Positions 1 through 15,100 of a stretch of 64,000 bases of DNA are shown here, in pieces; the stretch's first letter is position 1, and each line of letters starts with the position of its first letter. Both the position numbers and the translations under genes were made by a program. Under the pieces are notes generated by a model. That model ran no database searches and was not told the origin of the DNA. It saw nothing but the letters and a program-made list of their open reading frames with translations. This DNA is from Glandiceps talaboti (taxonomy: Eukaryota > Hemichordata > Enteropneusta > Spengelidae). The stretch is from positions 20,842,447 to 20,906,446 of the forward strand of contig NC_135555.1 in the NCBI RefSeq assembly GCF_964340395.1, given 5' to 3'.

Positions 1-1170
1 AAGCCACTGCACCGTAGCATCTTGTACAACGAAATTGCACACATCTATAGAAAGAGCAAGATCTAGTGACATTTACAGTGTATGGTTATGCTCTGCCAGC
101 CTTAATCCGGATAGGTGGCTTTGAGTTCAAAATAAAAGAAATCGTATGTGTTTGCAATGATTGCATAGTTTTCATCATACATAATGTTCTGCTCGATATT
201 TTTTTTTAAAGGTTTTGTGTCAAAGCAATTTTTGTTTGCTATCGCTGTGAGCCCAGTTTGAGTTAGTTTTTATGGTAAGCGTATGAGGGCGTTATATATC
301 AAAATGAGTGTCAACAGACAATCGCAGTATTAGACCGTGAATCAAGATAGCGCACACCCTGAGTTGTCTTATTCATGTCATTCGTAAGGTCAACAATATT
401 TTTGTTACGTAATGAAAAGTGTTGAAATTAAAGCTTTACGGAACGAACGTGTGTTTTGTGAACTTCGATGTTCTGGGCCCAAATGTCCCACTATCGAGGT
501 TTCATCATATACCACATAGATCATTAAAATACAAGAGAAAACATTCTTTTGCTTATTGATGGGGAAAATATAAGCTTAGCAATTTGCGCAACTGTTACAT
601 GTAACCATTCTGGAAGAGTGTACTTAATCGCGATAATATAATCATTGCACGGGCGCTGAAGGGGCTGTTCCAATTGAATTACAATTGCGGCAATGGGGAT
701 ATTAAACATTCAATTTACATGATATCTATCTCATGATTTCTTGCAAAAGTACACCATCTTTATATCTGCAGCTGTTAACATCATATGTGTGTCTAACCAA
801 AGCTGACTATATCATCCTTTGAACCTGTTATATTTGTTGTACCCTCAATTTCTCGATCACACTCAACCTTGTACACTCCACAAGATACAACGGGTGTGGA
901 GAATTGTTTCAGACTTTAATTTCCCAAGGGAATCGAATTGCCAATACTAGAATATGCATACATATATGTTTATGATCAAAGGCTTGACTGGCTATAAAAC
1001 TTTATATGTGCAGTTCAAGTTGACAGACATGTATCATATGTGTCAATTACTAGTAGTTATGCGCACGCGCACCGCGTATAAATATACAGTAATGACGTCG
1101 ACGACGATATATGCCTCTTATAACAGATGTCTATAACATTAATTATATAACCAGCATATATGATAACGAA

Positions 1171-1460
1171 TATATGCAGATTTATGCCTCTTTAAATGTA
1201 ACATAATGGCGATTTGAATGATCTATTAATATGCATCAAAATATGTTGGACACCAATATGACATATTTAAGAACACACTCATTTCATATCGTTTAGTGTT
1301 AATTTCATGCGTGAATAAACACACATAAACATGTAATGATATTTTATGCAGATTTATGCCTCTTTAAATGTAACATAATGGCGGTGTGAATGATCTATCA
1401 AAACGAATCAAAATATGCTGGACACCAGTGTGACATATTTGAGCATACATTTGCTTAATA
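1171..1460 (+). repeat. Direct repeat pair of ~110 bp
   Basis: TATGCAGATTTATGCCTCTT starts at about 1173 and again near 1347, each followed by similar sequence to ...GACATATTT. The copies are about 174 bp apart. Confidence 0.8.
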
Positions 1461-1485
1461 AAATCACAGGGGGCAGCGAGCATGT

Positions 1486-1580
1486 AACTGATTGATTGAT
1501 TGATCGATCGATCGATCGGTTGATTTATTGATTGATTGATTTATTATTTGGTTGAATGATTGATCGATTGAATGATCAAT
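1486..1580. repeat. Degenerate GATT/GATC tetranucleotide tract
   Basis: Runs of GATT with an inner GATCGATCGATCGATC block. Confidence 0.85.
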
Positions 1581-2323
1581 TATTGTGGTGCAATATAACT
1601 TATTTTGTGTGTGATATTGATCAATTCACTCATTGAGTTTTAATACTATCTCTTTTTTTCCCTGGTTACTTTGCTCTCAGCTATATCTCAGACCACTAGC
1701 AGTCTGAGGCTGTATGTAATTCTCTCTTTTCTTTGACCAAATAAAGACGCCTTGTCTATTCTTCTCATCTTATGTAAATTAAAACATTCCTAATCTTATA
1801 ATTGGCGAGAGATCACTTACATTAACAGTTTGCTTTATCTCTCATCTGCTGGGAGATTATCACATTGGACAAACATTCGATCATGCATAAACTAGCAAGG
1901 AAGTTCTCTTCAGGGTATTTATGAAAGGGGAACTGCATGTCTCAAATAACTTCAAAATAACATCACAACTGAATTTTGAAGAATAATACCAGCTTGTAAA
2001 TTTATTTCACAACGTCATAAAGATTATCCAATAATTATCTTGGGGAGTAGCGTGTTGAAATTTAATTCTTGCGAAACACAATCTTTTATGAATATGTTGT
2101 TTCTGTTTTTGATGAAACATACTTTGGTTTCAACTAGTGCAGGTTTTAGCTCTCCTATGTAATTTAATGCTACATAAATTATTACAAATGATCAAAATAG
2201 GCTATATTTGTATGAGATTTATATTTAAATCATACATATTACTCGTAGATTATGTTATAGTTTGTCAACAGATACCACCGTAACGATATTTATTGTTTGA
2301 TATATCCCAGGAATTAAACTTAC

Positions 2324-2500
2324 CATAAACTATTTCCTCAATTGTAGCAACTGCATTGCAGACGGCTTCATCTTCCTCATCGAAAATGTCCTCATGACAG
2401 TGAGTAGTACCGTCACAAACCTTAGATCCTTCGATACAAGTTCCATTGCAGTCAAAGCCGATGTCCTCCATATAGATTTCGTAATTATAGTACACACATA
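2324..2500 (-). CDS. LDLa exon of the lysine-rich secreted gene
   Basis: One LDL-receptor class A repeat on a phase 1-1 exon, as usual for shuffled extracellular modules. Six cysteines and an acidic C-terminal half ([13 protein letters not shown]) are seen; such acidic residues normally hold Ca2+. Acceptor at 2501-2502 (minus), donor GTAAGT at 2323. Confidence 0.8.
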
Positions 2501-5500
2501 CTGTTAAATACAAAATATTTAGAACTCAAGAGTTAGACGCAAGCAGTTTTTTGACAATTTTGACAACTATCTGGTGATGTCCCGTGTCCCATCGTTAGTG
2601 TCAGTGTAATTTATTTTGCCAATTCCTTTAATTAGGGGCAAGATCAATAGTTCAATGTAGATAAAAAATCTAAAGCTCTTTTACTTTGGGATGGGGGGAC
2701 GAGCCATTTTAGTTCTCATCTTACAAAACAATGGCTCTGTTTGTATCCCTAAAAATACAAATATTTTTAATGAAATTCAAATTGAGAAATGGAAGAATTT
2801 TCACTGTATTAAATGCATGGCACTAAAATAAAGTAAAGTACGGAACTATATTTTTTCCTCGATGCATACTGGTTTTGTATTCATAGCACTATTATACATA
2901 CTGCTACATACCGATTTGAAATTGAGGATGCTGTCGGGGGGGGGGGGGGGGGGCTGAGTCCCAAGTAAAATAATTTAGTTTTACTCCTATATTAACGACA
3001 GATCTTGCCTCTTGAAGGATGAATTTCCTCGAAACATTAACTGTGATATGAGCGGGAAAGGATGACTTGTGTAGCCATTAGGTAAAACCTGAGATATTAA
3101 ACGAAATGATATGGGTTGGTTTCATTCACTTTCACCCATCAGCACGGAGTTGGCATCGATCAGAACATATTTACTATTTGATTTATCAGAAGAAATTAAC
3201 ATCTTTGGAGTCATGGATATTCAGTTTGCATCTAATGAGTATTTATGTAAGACCCATTATGTAATGGTGTAACACTGAAAGAACTGCTAGAGTGAACAAG
3301 AGTTTCAGTTTGTGTTTTCTTGGCAACCATGTGAAAAGAAAATGACGTGAAATCATGAAATGACACTCCAGAACCAAACATATGGAAATACCTTTATACC
3401 CTGGAGCGGTGTTCTCCTTTCATTTTAGCAAACAAATTGCGCAATTTAAAAAGAATACTCGGGGGTTACGTAATCTTTCACGTACATCAACAGACTTAAA
3501 ATATAAACAACACGATGTGGTTGTGATAAAAACAAAGTGATACCTTGTAAGAAAGTTACAGTGTACACTCACGTTGCATTCCTAATCTATCAATTTCGTA
3601 ATGTATTTGGCTTATTGTGTCTTGACTGAATCCAAACATCATCATCACCTCATCTACATCAGTGTAGGATTGGTAGTAATCCTGTCGTTTCCCTTGTCTT
3701 TTGTTGTGAGGAGTTAGGAAACTACGTTTCTGGTAAATTATGAAAGAGATTAATGAGACTTGGTTATTGGTAATAACACAAATATTAACATCTAACAGAA
3801 AAACACTACTGGTCTGCAATATAATGATATAAGAATATTGAAAAAACCTATACAGTCTCTTAGTAGAATAGAAATTGACACTGGATTCTATCAACTTCTC
3901 TTTTTAGTTATGTAGTCACTTCAATTACGCTCTCCAACATATATGCTTTTCCTAATAATTATATAATGTTGTTTGGCTAGATCCTTGCTCTCCCAAACAC
4001 TAACACAAGCAAACACAATTCAGGCACTCATTCATACATACATACATACATACATACATACATACATACATACATACATACATGCATACATGCATGCATG
4101 CATTCATTCATACATACATACATACATACATACATACATACATGCATACATGCATACATACATACCAGGGCCGTAGCCTGACCAAATTGCCAAGGGGGGG
4201 GGGGGGGCAGAACTTTGTCTTGGTGCAATCATGCATTTAAAATTTAGAGAAATGCTAATTTACATTAATTTGCATGCAATTTACATAATATCTATTTTAG
4301 CATACGCAATTAAATATCATATGTAAGGTCAGAAAAAAAATGCTGGTCAACGGGTAACATAACCCATCACATTGGGTAAGTAGGTCGATTTCATTTTTTC
4401 ACAATGCTTGACAAGGATAAAATAAACCATATATAATGATAGCAAAATATTTCAGGTCGAGTTTAGATAGAACTTATTCAGTCATCTTGATACTATCTCA
4501 TGCCATTTGTCTGCATAGCTACAGTTAGGAAATGTACACAATTTACGGTTAAACAAATGGTGTAGTTCCTCTCATCCTCTCTTCTCAAAAAATGTTAAGC
4601 CCCGCCAATTGAAACTCGAGCATAATTTTAGCCACCCCTGCTGTCACCTACACTACAGTGGAGATATAAAATCATATGGTACAATGATGCATTGGAAGGA
4701 GACAACTCCAAAGGTGAAAACAATTGAAAATAAGACAGTGTAGGAGGCCATTTAGAGGAATAAAATATCAAACCACAGACATAATAAAATACCAGAATTG
4801 AAACAATTATGCTATGCATTACATATTATCTGGAAGTGTATTTTGTTGTGGCAAAGCTGTAAGATATGCGGATGTGCACATGGTAAATGTCTTCTCCTGA
4901 AGTTTAATTTGGTTCCAAAAAATCCCGAATAAAGAGCAAAACATTTCAAGACTTTCAGACTTTTTGATGGCCCAATGGTCGTAAACTTTTGTTCAATTCT
5001 TTTTAGTGCACATTGGATATTTAATCTCATTTAATGCTTGTATGCAACATCAGAGCCAAGTAAACCACTGTATAAGATATTATATAATTTGGAATAGACT
5101 CAAATGTATATTGTTACATGTACTATTCAGAAAATATAAAGAAATTTCCTTAATTTTGAAAATTGGCCATCACCAGAAAAGAATATATGAGTAGGTTGAA
5201 CAGCTTTTTCATTTTTTCTGGCCTAATGTCGTATCTTTCAAAGTAGTTGCCGAAAAGATGTCACATTCAAAGTAAAAAATGGATTGTGCTTTCTCAAATA
5301 AGTAACACAACAAAATAATCATTTTCTTTACCCAACTTCCAAAACTGTTATGGCCTCGTTTATGTCGGAACCCAAGGTGAACTCAGTGAATTCTCCTTGC
5401 CATTATCATTATAATGGAAATTGAAGTTTGGATTTTGATGTCGAAGGTACAGCTCTGTTTACAAATTCAGGGCCATTCTTTCCATAGCAAATTGTCGCTT

Positions 5501-8244
5501 CAAAATGAATTGCGGAATAACGCTAGTGTCAGTGTGCAATGAGATAATTAACATCAAACAACATTTTAACCAAAGACAACGTCGAACACAATTATTGAAA
5601 GAAATATCTTCAAATAGTGGATCTTAAACTGCGTACCTAGTGTAATACTTTTTCAGGGCCACCAAATATTCCAAAAAGAGATCTGCCGTTTTATGAAATG
5701 TTTTAATATAAGGAACACGATGTAAATGAGATCGAGCGCATCTTCGGAGTCACTGCATGCAGCATAGCAGGCGACCTCACGTTGAACGACTTTTTCCGTC
5801 TTTTTTTGAGTTTCACTCGCTGACATTATAATTGCGACTTGCTATCTTTAAATGGAGGAGACTTTCAAGACTACTGTTACTCGCGGAAAATGCACAGTGC
5901 ATGTGCGCACTTCTTTTGTACTTTCCCGCACAAATAATTTTTAATTTGCTGCAAAAAGTTACAGTTTTTAACTGGACACATTTTTATTCAAAGTTAGGCC
6001 AGCGTACAATAGCGATATAATATACATATTAGCCAGGAGTCAGTGTACAGTCACTTTAGTGAACTATCCATTTAAATCGCGCATGCTAGGAATCGTCACG
6101 TAAATAACGATTTTAATAGCATCGCTATATATTCAAAAAGTAGCGTTTTTTCTTTCATTCCTCCAAAATCTCGGGGGGGGGGGGGGGCTTACCTCCCCCG
6201 CAGGCTACGGTACTGCATAAATAAATACATACATACATACATACATACATACATACATACATACATACATACATAATATTACGAAAACGTGATTAAAAAT
6301 ACCTTCTTCTTCGTTGGGTCCTCTCTGTGGAAGAGTTTGTCTTTCTTGAGATCTTTAGGGACCGCTTTCTCTGTTTTTTCCAGAAATCGTCGAGTAGTCT
6401 TTTCAGACTTCATGTAAAAACAAAAAAACACACGTCTTTAAAAACTGTTTCCCTATCAAACTTTTTCGATAATTCCTTGTCTTTTACTTTTTCGTTATTA
6501 AGAATCAATGATACAAACTTTAAACGAAAATTGAAAAGATATTAAATTGACACGTGCACTGTATATATATTTACCAAATTACTGTATACAGATGAAATCG
6601 ATTTTAACTAGTTTTACGTCATAATGCTCCGCGTGTGATTCCGTGGACTAATACAAATTCGAGCTGGAGGTTCGAATTTGTAGTCCACGAAATCATGCTG
6701 ATTTCATATATCTAATATATAGCTGACTTCACAGTCTTCTATTTGATAAGTTGTATGTGAAAATTTAAATTTAGAGTTCTTCTCCCACGAATTTGAGCTG
6801 TAAATTCCGATAAAACATGGGCAATGTATTAATCTTAAGAAACAAATTGAAATTGTAAACTTACATGATCCTTTCTTGCTTTCTGCTCTCTAATTTCCTT
6901 CATCTGTGGTTTTTCATTTTTCTTAACATCTTTTGCATGGACCGTCTTTGCATGCCGAGTCTTCTTTTCATTGTCCTGCAATACAAGAGATAAAAGGGGT
7001 CGATGATTTTTCTAATATCTATGCCCATCCCTAAAGCAGCCCTTCACAAAGGAGGTGGAGTAAAAAAAAACATCTCTTAATTATAAGTTGTGAAATGTGT
7101 AACATAATCTGATGTAATAATGATTTTACACATGTACAACCAAACCAGAGTGACCATATAGTTTCAATTAACTGGCACGATACTTTTTTATGTCTCGTAA
7201 AAGTGTTGTTTCTTTACAAATTATTACAGACACATGCTATCTCTCTGAACGCAAATCAACCTCACTGTCGTATCGTATGTACCGAGAAAGACTCAAACAG
7301 AAAACTGTTTATTTGTATTCACAGTGAGATTAACTGTAACATTTCATCTGTGTGCGCTGTCAGCGCATGTATTTTGTTTGCGTATTTCGTAAGAAAAAAC
7401 GTTGTGTGATATGTAAAAATAATCATACTGAAGCTAGTCTTTCTGACTTGATAGCGAATCTTCCCGACATTACGCTCAACATTTGAAGGCCTTGTTCAAA
7501 TTATAATTAATATTCAGGGTTGAAAAACAATCGTCTGGCAAAGCTATAGAAAATGTTGGTACAACATAATGACCATATATAATCACTGTGGCTAGACTGA
7601 TAGGCTAACACTGATGTGATAATCTGGAATGCAACTCTAGCTTTTAACTGTTCATCCCTGGCAAGTACATATAGCAACACAAAGATCTCTGTATTTGAGG
7701 ATAGGGGCGCAATCCACCACATCGTCTGTAAAGGCATCCGATCTAATCCTTCACATTTCAATCTCTATCCTATCATATACTCATCATACACATGAGTTGA
7801 CTGGAGTGTAACAGTTGTTCAAATCATGGACTTTACAGATTAAAAATAACAACTCGGTTTGTGAATGGTAAACTGCACTGTAATCATTTTGGTCATCATG
7901 ACTCCATATACTATTTTCTAGATATGGACGAAGATATTGAAATGCAGAATCAGTTTATTGGTTTCGACGAGTTCCAGGTGAATTACAATATTATAGTGAT
8001 GTTTGATATATATAAATAGTCGAAGGTGTGCGGCTGGCTTACAAGTAGGCAAATTTAAGACAAACAAATCAAATTGCTAAACCTACCTGTTCTCTGACAT
8101 TTCGTTTCACAAGGTCCACCACCTTATGCTGTTCATCGTTTTTCTTGTCATTTTTAACTCCGGCTTTCTTATTTTGGATGTCATGCGGAGACTTCTTTCG
8201 CAACTCCTATAATATAATTACAAGTACAGACAAGTGTCACTCGA

Positions 8245-8280
<36 letters not shown>

Positions 8281-8953
8281 TGTGTGTAATGTGTGTACTG
8301 TGTGTGTAAAATTACTATGCAGGAGTAAACAATGCTCAGTACATATGTATGTAGAGCCACAGACTTTCTTACTTCTCTGTGGTATAGCGTTGTAAATAAC
8401 ACAATATCAAGCAAAATACACAGGAGCCGATAGACAGTGTTTCAAGCTGTTGCGATCATCAGACGATCAACTGTATAGTTCTTAATGCTATATATAGGGT
8501 AACTAGGGAAACAATTTCACTGAAAATCACAGTTCCCAATATCTCTTCATTCTTTGTATTATTAAAGTTTGTTCCATCGGCGGCCATATTTGATTCTAAA
8601 ATGGTTGAATTCTGCTACCAATTCGACCATTACTAAAGGTGGATATATATATAGATATATATAGATATATAGTATACTTTTTTACCCTCAATTCTTATTT
8701 ATACCTTCATCACGAAATATTCAAATATGTACCGAAACCATATGCAGTACTAATCAGATGGGGAGGGGAGAAAGGGGGTGGGGTGGGCGCATTAAGTAAT
8801 AAGTTAGCTAACGAACTTGACGCTCATTTGAAAAATCACATGATTTTTGTTTCAGTCAACGACAATTAAAAGTGTGTCAGTTACATAATTAATGACTTTC
8901 GGTAATTGGGCTATACAAGTATATCTTAAGAATGCAAGCTTCAAATTTTGTAG

Positions 8954-9031
<78 letters not shown>

Positions 9032-9051
9032 CTCGGTGAGTATCAATCTGC

Positions 9052-9115
<64 letters not shown>

Positions 9116-12100
9116 GTTACACCCAATCCGTGAAAATGCCCAATTCTTGAAATGGTAGCTATAGGTAACTATCCAGTTCATGAGATAGGCAATCGTGTTG
9201 CCCAGGTTATGAAGTGGGTATGTAACATATGTCCTGTACATGAAATGAGCATCTTTTATAGGACACACGCACAAAAGAATTAGAATCAAACAACTTTATT
9301 ATCATGTATTTTTAAACTCATCACTTAATTCTTATTTTATTATAATTCAGTGTAGCTTGTGTTTTCAATAAAGTTCGATGAGACTGATGGACCAATAAAA
9401 ACTCATTTTAGAAATATTTTTGCAAAAATGTCATTTTAAGAAAATATACCAAAAACATATTTCCGGCACTACGCACTTATGACCCCAAGTAAACTTTGTC
9501 ATAACCGTGCAGGACATGTTTGGGTGAGAAACGGCAAACTATCGGGAAAATGTAATCAAGGCTGTTTGAGAAATGATGTGTCAATTTTTACAAATAACAA
9601 AAAGTAACATTTTGTCTAGGCCCTTTCCCCTTTGATCAACTTTAATTGCAGTTTTTACCTAGTTGTTGTCTTTCAGAATAAAGGTTGGCCTTTCCGGATA
9701 TCCGATATCACCCATGTACAAACTTATCAATGTTAAAAGTGAAAAATCACAAAAAATGGAGTTAAGCCCTTTTGGCACTAACCGCTTTATGTGAGATTTC
9801 TAATGATACGACTTGCAAAATCATTCAGATTCATCAAATAGTATAGTAAGAAAAATCAGTGACATACTTTTATTATTTATAATGCAAGAATAAAATAGTT
9901 GTACATTTTTTCTCGCGAAATATCTATGCCCTCCCTTATTCATTTTCACTCAAAAAAAACCCCTTGGACTTGGACTTCGCTAGGGCATTCGAATATCGTA
10001 GTGATGTATGATATTGCGATAACCGAATGTTGATCGTCAATGCAAGTATTCACAAAAAATAAGCTTACCTGCTGTCTAGCTTTCAGTTTCAGAATTTCCT
10101 CCTTATTTGGTTTTTCGTTTTTCTTGGCGTGTTTAACCTCAGCTTTCTCATGTGTTGCCTTTTTATTGTCATGGGGAGTCTTCTTTTGTGAGACCTGTAA
10201 TATAAGCAAAGGCAAGAGTCATTCGATTTATTCGGTACACTTGTAAACATTTCTCGAAGAACCATGAGCAAAAATAAAAGGCTATCAGTCTTTTGCAACT
10301 TTTCGTTCGTCTGTACGATTGTTTTGGAATTACATAATTCGGAATAAATTTCTACAGAGGTTTGCATAGCAACGGTGATTTATTTCCTAGTATTTCGTCA
10401 TCTTTTGGTAAAGTTTGCTTGATTAAAAAACTACTGCAAAAGCGAAAGACAAGACTTCTCGAATGTGTTGAGATATTTATTACCCACACATCACCAATTG
10501 ATGTAGCCTTACAATATATTTCACAACGAGATTGACTGCAATTATATAACATTATTCTAAAGCCTTTAAATTAATTTTTAAAAAGTTTTCTTTCGAATAG
10601 TTGCAACTTTCCTGTCCCAGTTTGACATTTTTAAAACAAATATTTGTATTTAGGGGTATAAAATATATCCAATCATTCTTGAAGGATGAGAACTAAAAAT
10701 GTTCACCCTCACCCCCACCCATCCACATCCAATAGTAAAAATGTTCGCTATTCTGGCGAGAATCAAGTTGATCATCGAATTATATTGCCAATATTGAACT
10801 CGATAAAGATTGGGCCTCAACTACTGTTACAAGTTGATATCAAAATAAACCTAACGATAACCAGAATTTATCGACTCAACAAACTCCTGATAATTTGAAC
10901 CAAATGTAATATTTCGATTTGCATATTTCTTTTTCTATACCAGAAGTTGCTAGCCTAGCTAACTTTGAGTAGTATCACGCTACAGACCTTGCATTAGCTC
11001 TGGAAATATATGCTCCGAGAACATATATTATAAAAGGTTTATGGTAGGACTTCTCCCTTGTGAACTACATTCAGAACACACTCACTGTCTCAGTTTTCGG
11101 ACAGGGGTATATCAGTTGATTATGAAGATCATGAAGTACAAAAACATCATTCGGAATAAAGTTCTAGACAGGTTGGCATAGCAACGGTGATTTATTTCCA
11201 AGTATTTCTTCATCTTTTGGGAAAGATTTGCCCGAAAGAGCTACTTTTTAAAAACATTACTGTAAAAGCGAAAGGCAAGACTTCTAGAAGGTGTTGAAAT
11301 ATGTATTACCCACATATCAACAATTGGTGTGATGTAAAGATTGGCTACCATTTCTGCTGTTAATAATGTAGCCATACAAAATAATTAACCACGAGATTAA
11401 CTGCATTTATGCAATATTATTCTAAACATGGCTTTACTTGTTAAAAGTTTTCTTTCAAATACTTGCAACTTTCATGTCTTATTTCGACATTTAAAAAAAT
11501 GTAAGTATTTAGGGGTACCAAATAAATCCATTAAAAATCTTGAAGGATGAGTACTACCCCTCACCCCACCCACATCCAAAGTAAAAGAATTTAGTTTTTT
11601 TTATATTGCCCCTAACTGCTTTTAATACGATAGCTGCAATAGTAAAAATGTTCGCTATTCTGGCGAGAATCAGGTTGATCATCGAATTATATTGCAAATA
11701 TTAAACTCGATAAAGCTTGGAACTCAACTACTGTTACAAGTTGACATCAAAATAAACCTAACGATAAACAGAATGTATCGACTAAAAATTCTCCTGATAA
11801 TTTGAACCAAACATAATATTTCGATTTGCAGTAACGTTGAACAATGCAATTTCATGCAAGTGGCCTTTGATTAGCTCTGGAAATATGTACTCCGAGAACT
11901 CCGACAACGCCCGTAGGACGTGGTTTTAAGCATATATTATAAAAGGTTTATGATGGGACTTCTCCCGTGTGAACTATATTCAGAACACACTTGCTGTTTG
12001 AGTTTCCAGACAGTGTTGTGTTAATTGAAGATGTTACATGCTGAAAACACTGACAAGACAATAACACACATTGCTCGGGTCCTTTATGACAGGCTTAAAA

Positions 12101-15100
12101 TCCACTAGTAAGAAATGCCACACCGATTGCTTTTTGTCTCAATAGTCGTGATTTCACACCACTTGCATTATTTTGAATACAGTACCCCAATATTGTATTC
12201 ACCATTACACTACAGTTTATTGTTTTGGCAAAAAAATGATTATGCACACTACCTACTTCAGGTAATATCACAGTCCAGGGTGGTGTACATCTGGACGTGT
12301 GAGAATAAGCATTGCCAATATCTGATCGCAATTATTCTCCTTAAAGATGGGTTACATACTGAGAAGTTATAAAAAAAACACCCATATTTCATAAAACTAC
12401 CATGTTATTTCGGAAAAGCATCATGAAAAAATACCAGATAGACTTATTATAAATTCTTTTCTGACGAGAAAGTACCGACATCGTCGTCCGTGTTTGTTAG
12501 ACTCATTTGAAATAACCAATATCAATGGTCTCGATACCAACAAACAGAAATTAATGTTAGAGCAAAGATTTAGTATCAACTGCTGTCTTTTTTCTTGACC
12601 GTACGCGTGAAAACAAGGCAATTCCGGAGAAAACAAGACCGATCGTGGGCAAGAGGTATCCGTCCGAAAACATGGTCAGTCCGAAAATTTGTGACAATGA
12701 GTGTAGCACACTCGCATCTACGTAAATTCGGAAACATAGTCTCCTATATAGAGTTTGTAAATGACTTGAACCACGTGTACAATCACTACATCATTCAAAC
12801 TGCTCAACAAGAATGTCAATTCGCAATGTGATGCCCCTCTCGCCACCTTAGAGATCGTGTTTTGCACTATGAGGCGTTAACATCGGGAGTGTATGATGGA
12901 TATGAACGATGGCGGGAAGTTACAGGAGATTTCAACTTTGAGACTGAAAGACTGTACAATATGTGGATTCATTTAACCAATAAAAGCTGTTTACATGTTT
13001 AACTTGTTTCAGTAATGTTTTCTACACAACTTGCCGAGTTTCATCCACATCGGCAATAACGTGATGGTACCTGCCAATAATTTTGTTTGCCAGATAATGA
13101 GCGAGCGCATAACCGACAGAGATTTTATATTTGTAGGTACAGTATTAAAAGCGCACACAACAGACGACAAGTTCCAAACCAAGGTTTGTCAGGTGACCCC
13201 TCATTCTGTTTTTCATGATTTCAACCGAGGACGGATTCATGTTTCTTCAACAGTGGGCCATATAAGGTCAGGATACCTGCCAATACATTTGTTTTGACTA
13301 ATCTGGACTCAGCGAGTACTTTGTGTGCACAGTAAAAGTGCACACAACAAACAACCAATCTGTAAACGGTGCGTGACTAACGACGTCCAAGTGAAATCCT
13401 AATCTATCCAGAGATGATTTGATTCGTTTTTGACGTAATTTCAAACCATGAATACGTTTTTAAGAAATCAACATTTGATATTACATGTGAATTTGGAACT
13501 TAGTGTTTCTGGTGTTGATATCGAAATTCGAACTTTCGTTTTTTGAAACGCAATCAAAATCACACCACAAACAACGTTTCACGTTTCAACGTTTTAATGG
13601 AAAGGTAGGGGCACCTTTTACTCGTACTATCTGCAGTTTCTTTGAAGTTTGCAGTTTGTTTACTAAAATGATATCAAAGCAAAGATCAAAGGAAAGCAAA
13701 GAAAAGTAACAGATACCATGGAATATGAACATTATCCTATTGGACGTCCTAAATGTACAAATAAAGTGTAAATTTGTAATCAATGTTTGGGGCGGGACCT
13801 CGTTTCTGGCGCATATTGCATGACTAACTGACACCAGCCATTCATCCACCCATACAGTGACGGTTGTTTGTACATTATACAAGAATTGTTTTTAGGTAGT
13901 GAGTTATCGTCGGCGTTATTTTTTCAATCAAATGTATTTATTGTGATGTCATACCGATGGTGTTATTAGTTTTAAAAAATTGTGTTGTGACCTAGACGGG
14001 GTGGGGAGGGGCCGGCTGCGTAACTAGACTGTGTAAAATAAAATCAGGTGACTCTGCTGAGACTTCCAAATCCAAACGGTAAACCCAAACTCTAGACATT
14101 CCACACACCCAAAAACTTACGGAGCTCGAGACCCTTGATCTATGTAATGCTTGAGACGGCACTTCGTATGATGAAATAGCTAAGGCCTGATCAAAACAAT
14201 TGATTATTTGAAAAATGAAATAATAACAATTGTAAGCAAATTTTGAGAATGCAACGAATTTTGTGAGCAAAATTTAAGTAAAATATACCCCTGAACTTGG
14301 GCAGGTCTTTCAAAAAATATTCCAACCTAGAAAAGAATGCCTTTTCTCATACTTAATGAGCACAACAAACCCACCCCTTTCCAGCACATTTTGGGTGAAT
14401 CGACTTAACATAGTCATTACTATACGTTTGTGGTAAATCTCAGACCACTATGAACACAAGGTTGCCCTGTCCCTGGACTTTCGTGCGATCGACCTGTTAG
14501 TACTACGAGCGAGCTTCGAACACAGCATGGCAATAGACTTGACACAGTGTAGCGAAAGATCACATTAATGAGATCTAATAAGCTTAGCGTCGTACATTCT
14601 TTCCCCATGCATGCGTCTCAGTTTTTCCATTTTTAAAAACACTGACAGATCTACCTAGATACAGATTATTGTTCGCTAAAATTTGAGGAGTGATTTTGAT
14701 TTAATGATTCCTGATAGGCTGATATCTATATTTGTACATGTCAGTCAAACTAGTTACGCCTACCTTGAGTGTAAAGTCTATTACAATACGTTCACCCATT
14801 GGTTGAAACTAAGATCATTCGCCATCTAATTAGTATTCAGTTTTTATCGTAACTCGCACACACCTGTGTGTAGTGTTAGACTTGATAAGGCTGAGATGGC
14901 GATGCGAATTCTCATCTACGGGGAGGTTTTCGAATTGAAAATGACACTAGTGTGTCGGCTGGTAAAATTGTCGACACCACATCCACTGCTGGTTGAAGAA
15001 TATACATAACGGTTTAAATCAGACAGGTCGTGTGGCAGGGGGACGCTATTTCACAAGCATAGAACATTTTTAAAACTTATGAAAAATATCATTAAACCAG

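Larger units (their letters stand above)
1..2264. other. No gene recognised
   Basis: Apart from the direct repeat and the GATT tract nothing coding was supported. It is probably intron of the lysine-rich/LDLa gene, whose LDLa exon ends in an open donor at 2323. Confidence 0.4.

Noticed and set aside
7507-7761. 84-codon minus-strand frame with hydrophobic stretch
   Set aside because: Lies in an intron of the lysine-rich gene; no splice-site support, no recognised domain.
8639-9158. Open frames across the TA/CA microsatellite
   Set aside because: Low-complexity translation of dinucleotide repeats.
13586-14270. Possible transposase in the TIR element
   Set aside because: Only short frames without DDE/D motifs or similarity to known transposases were seen.
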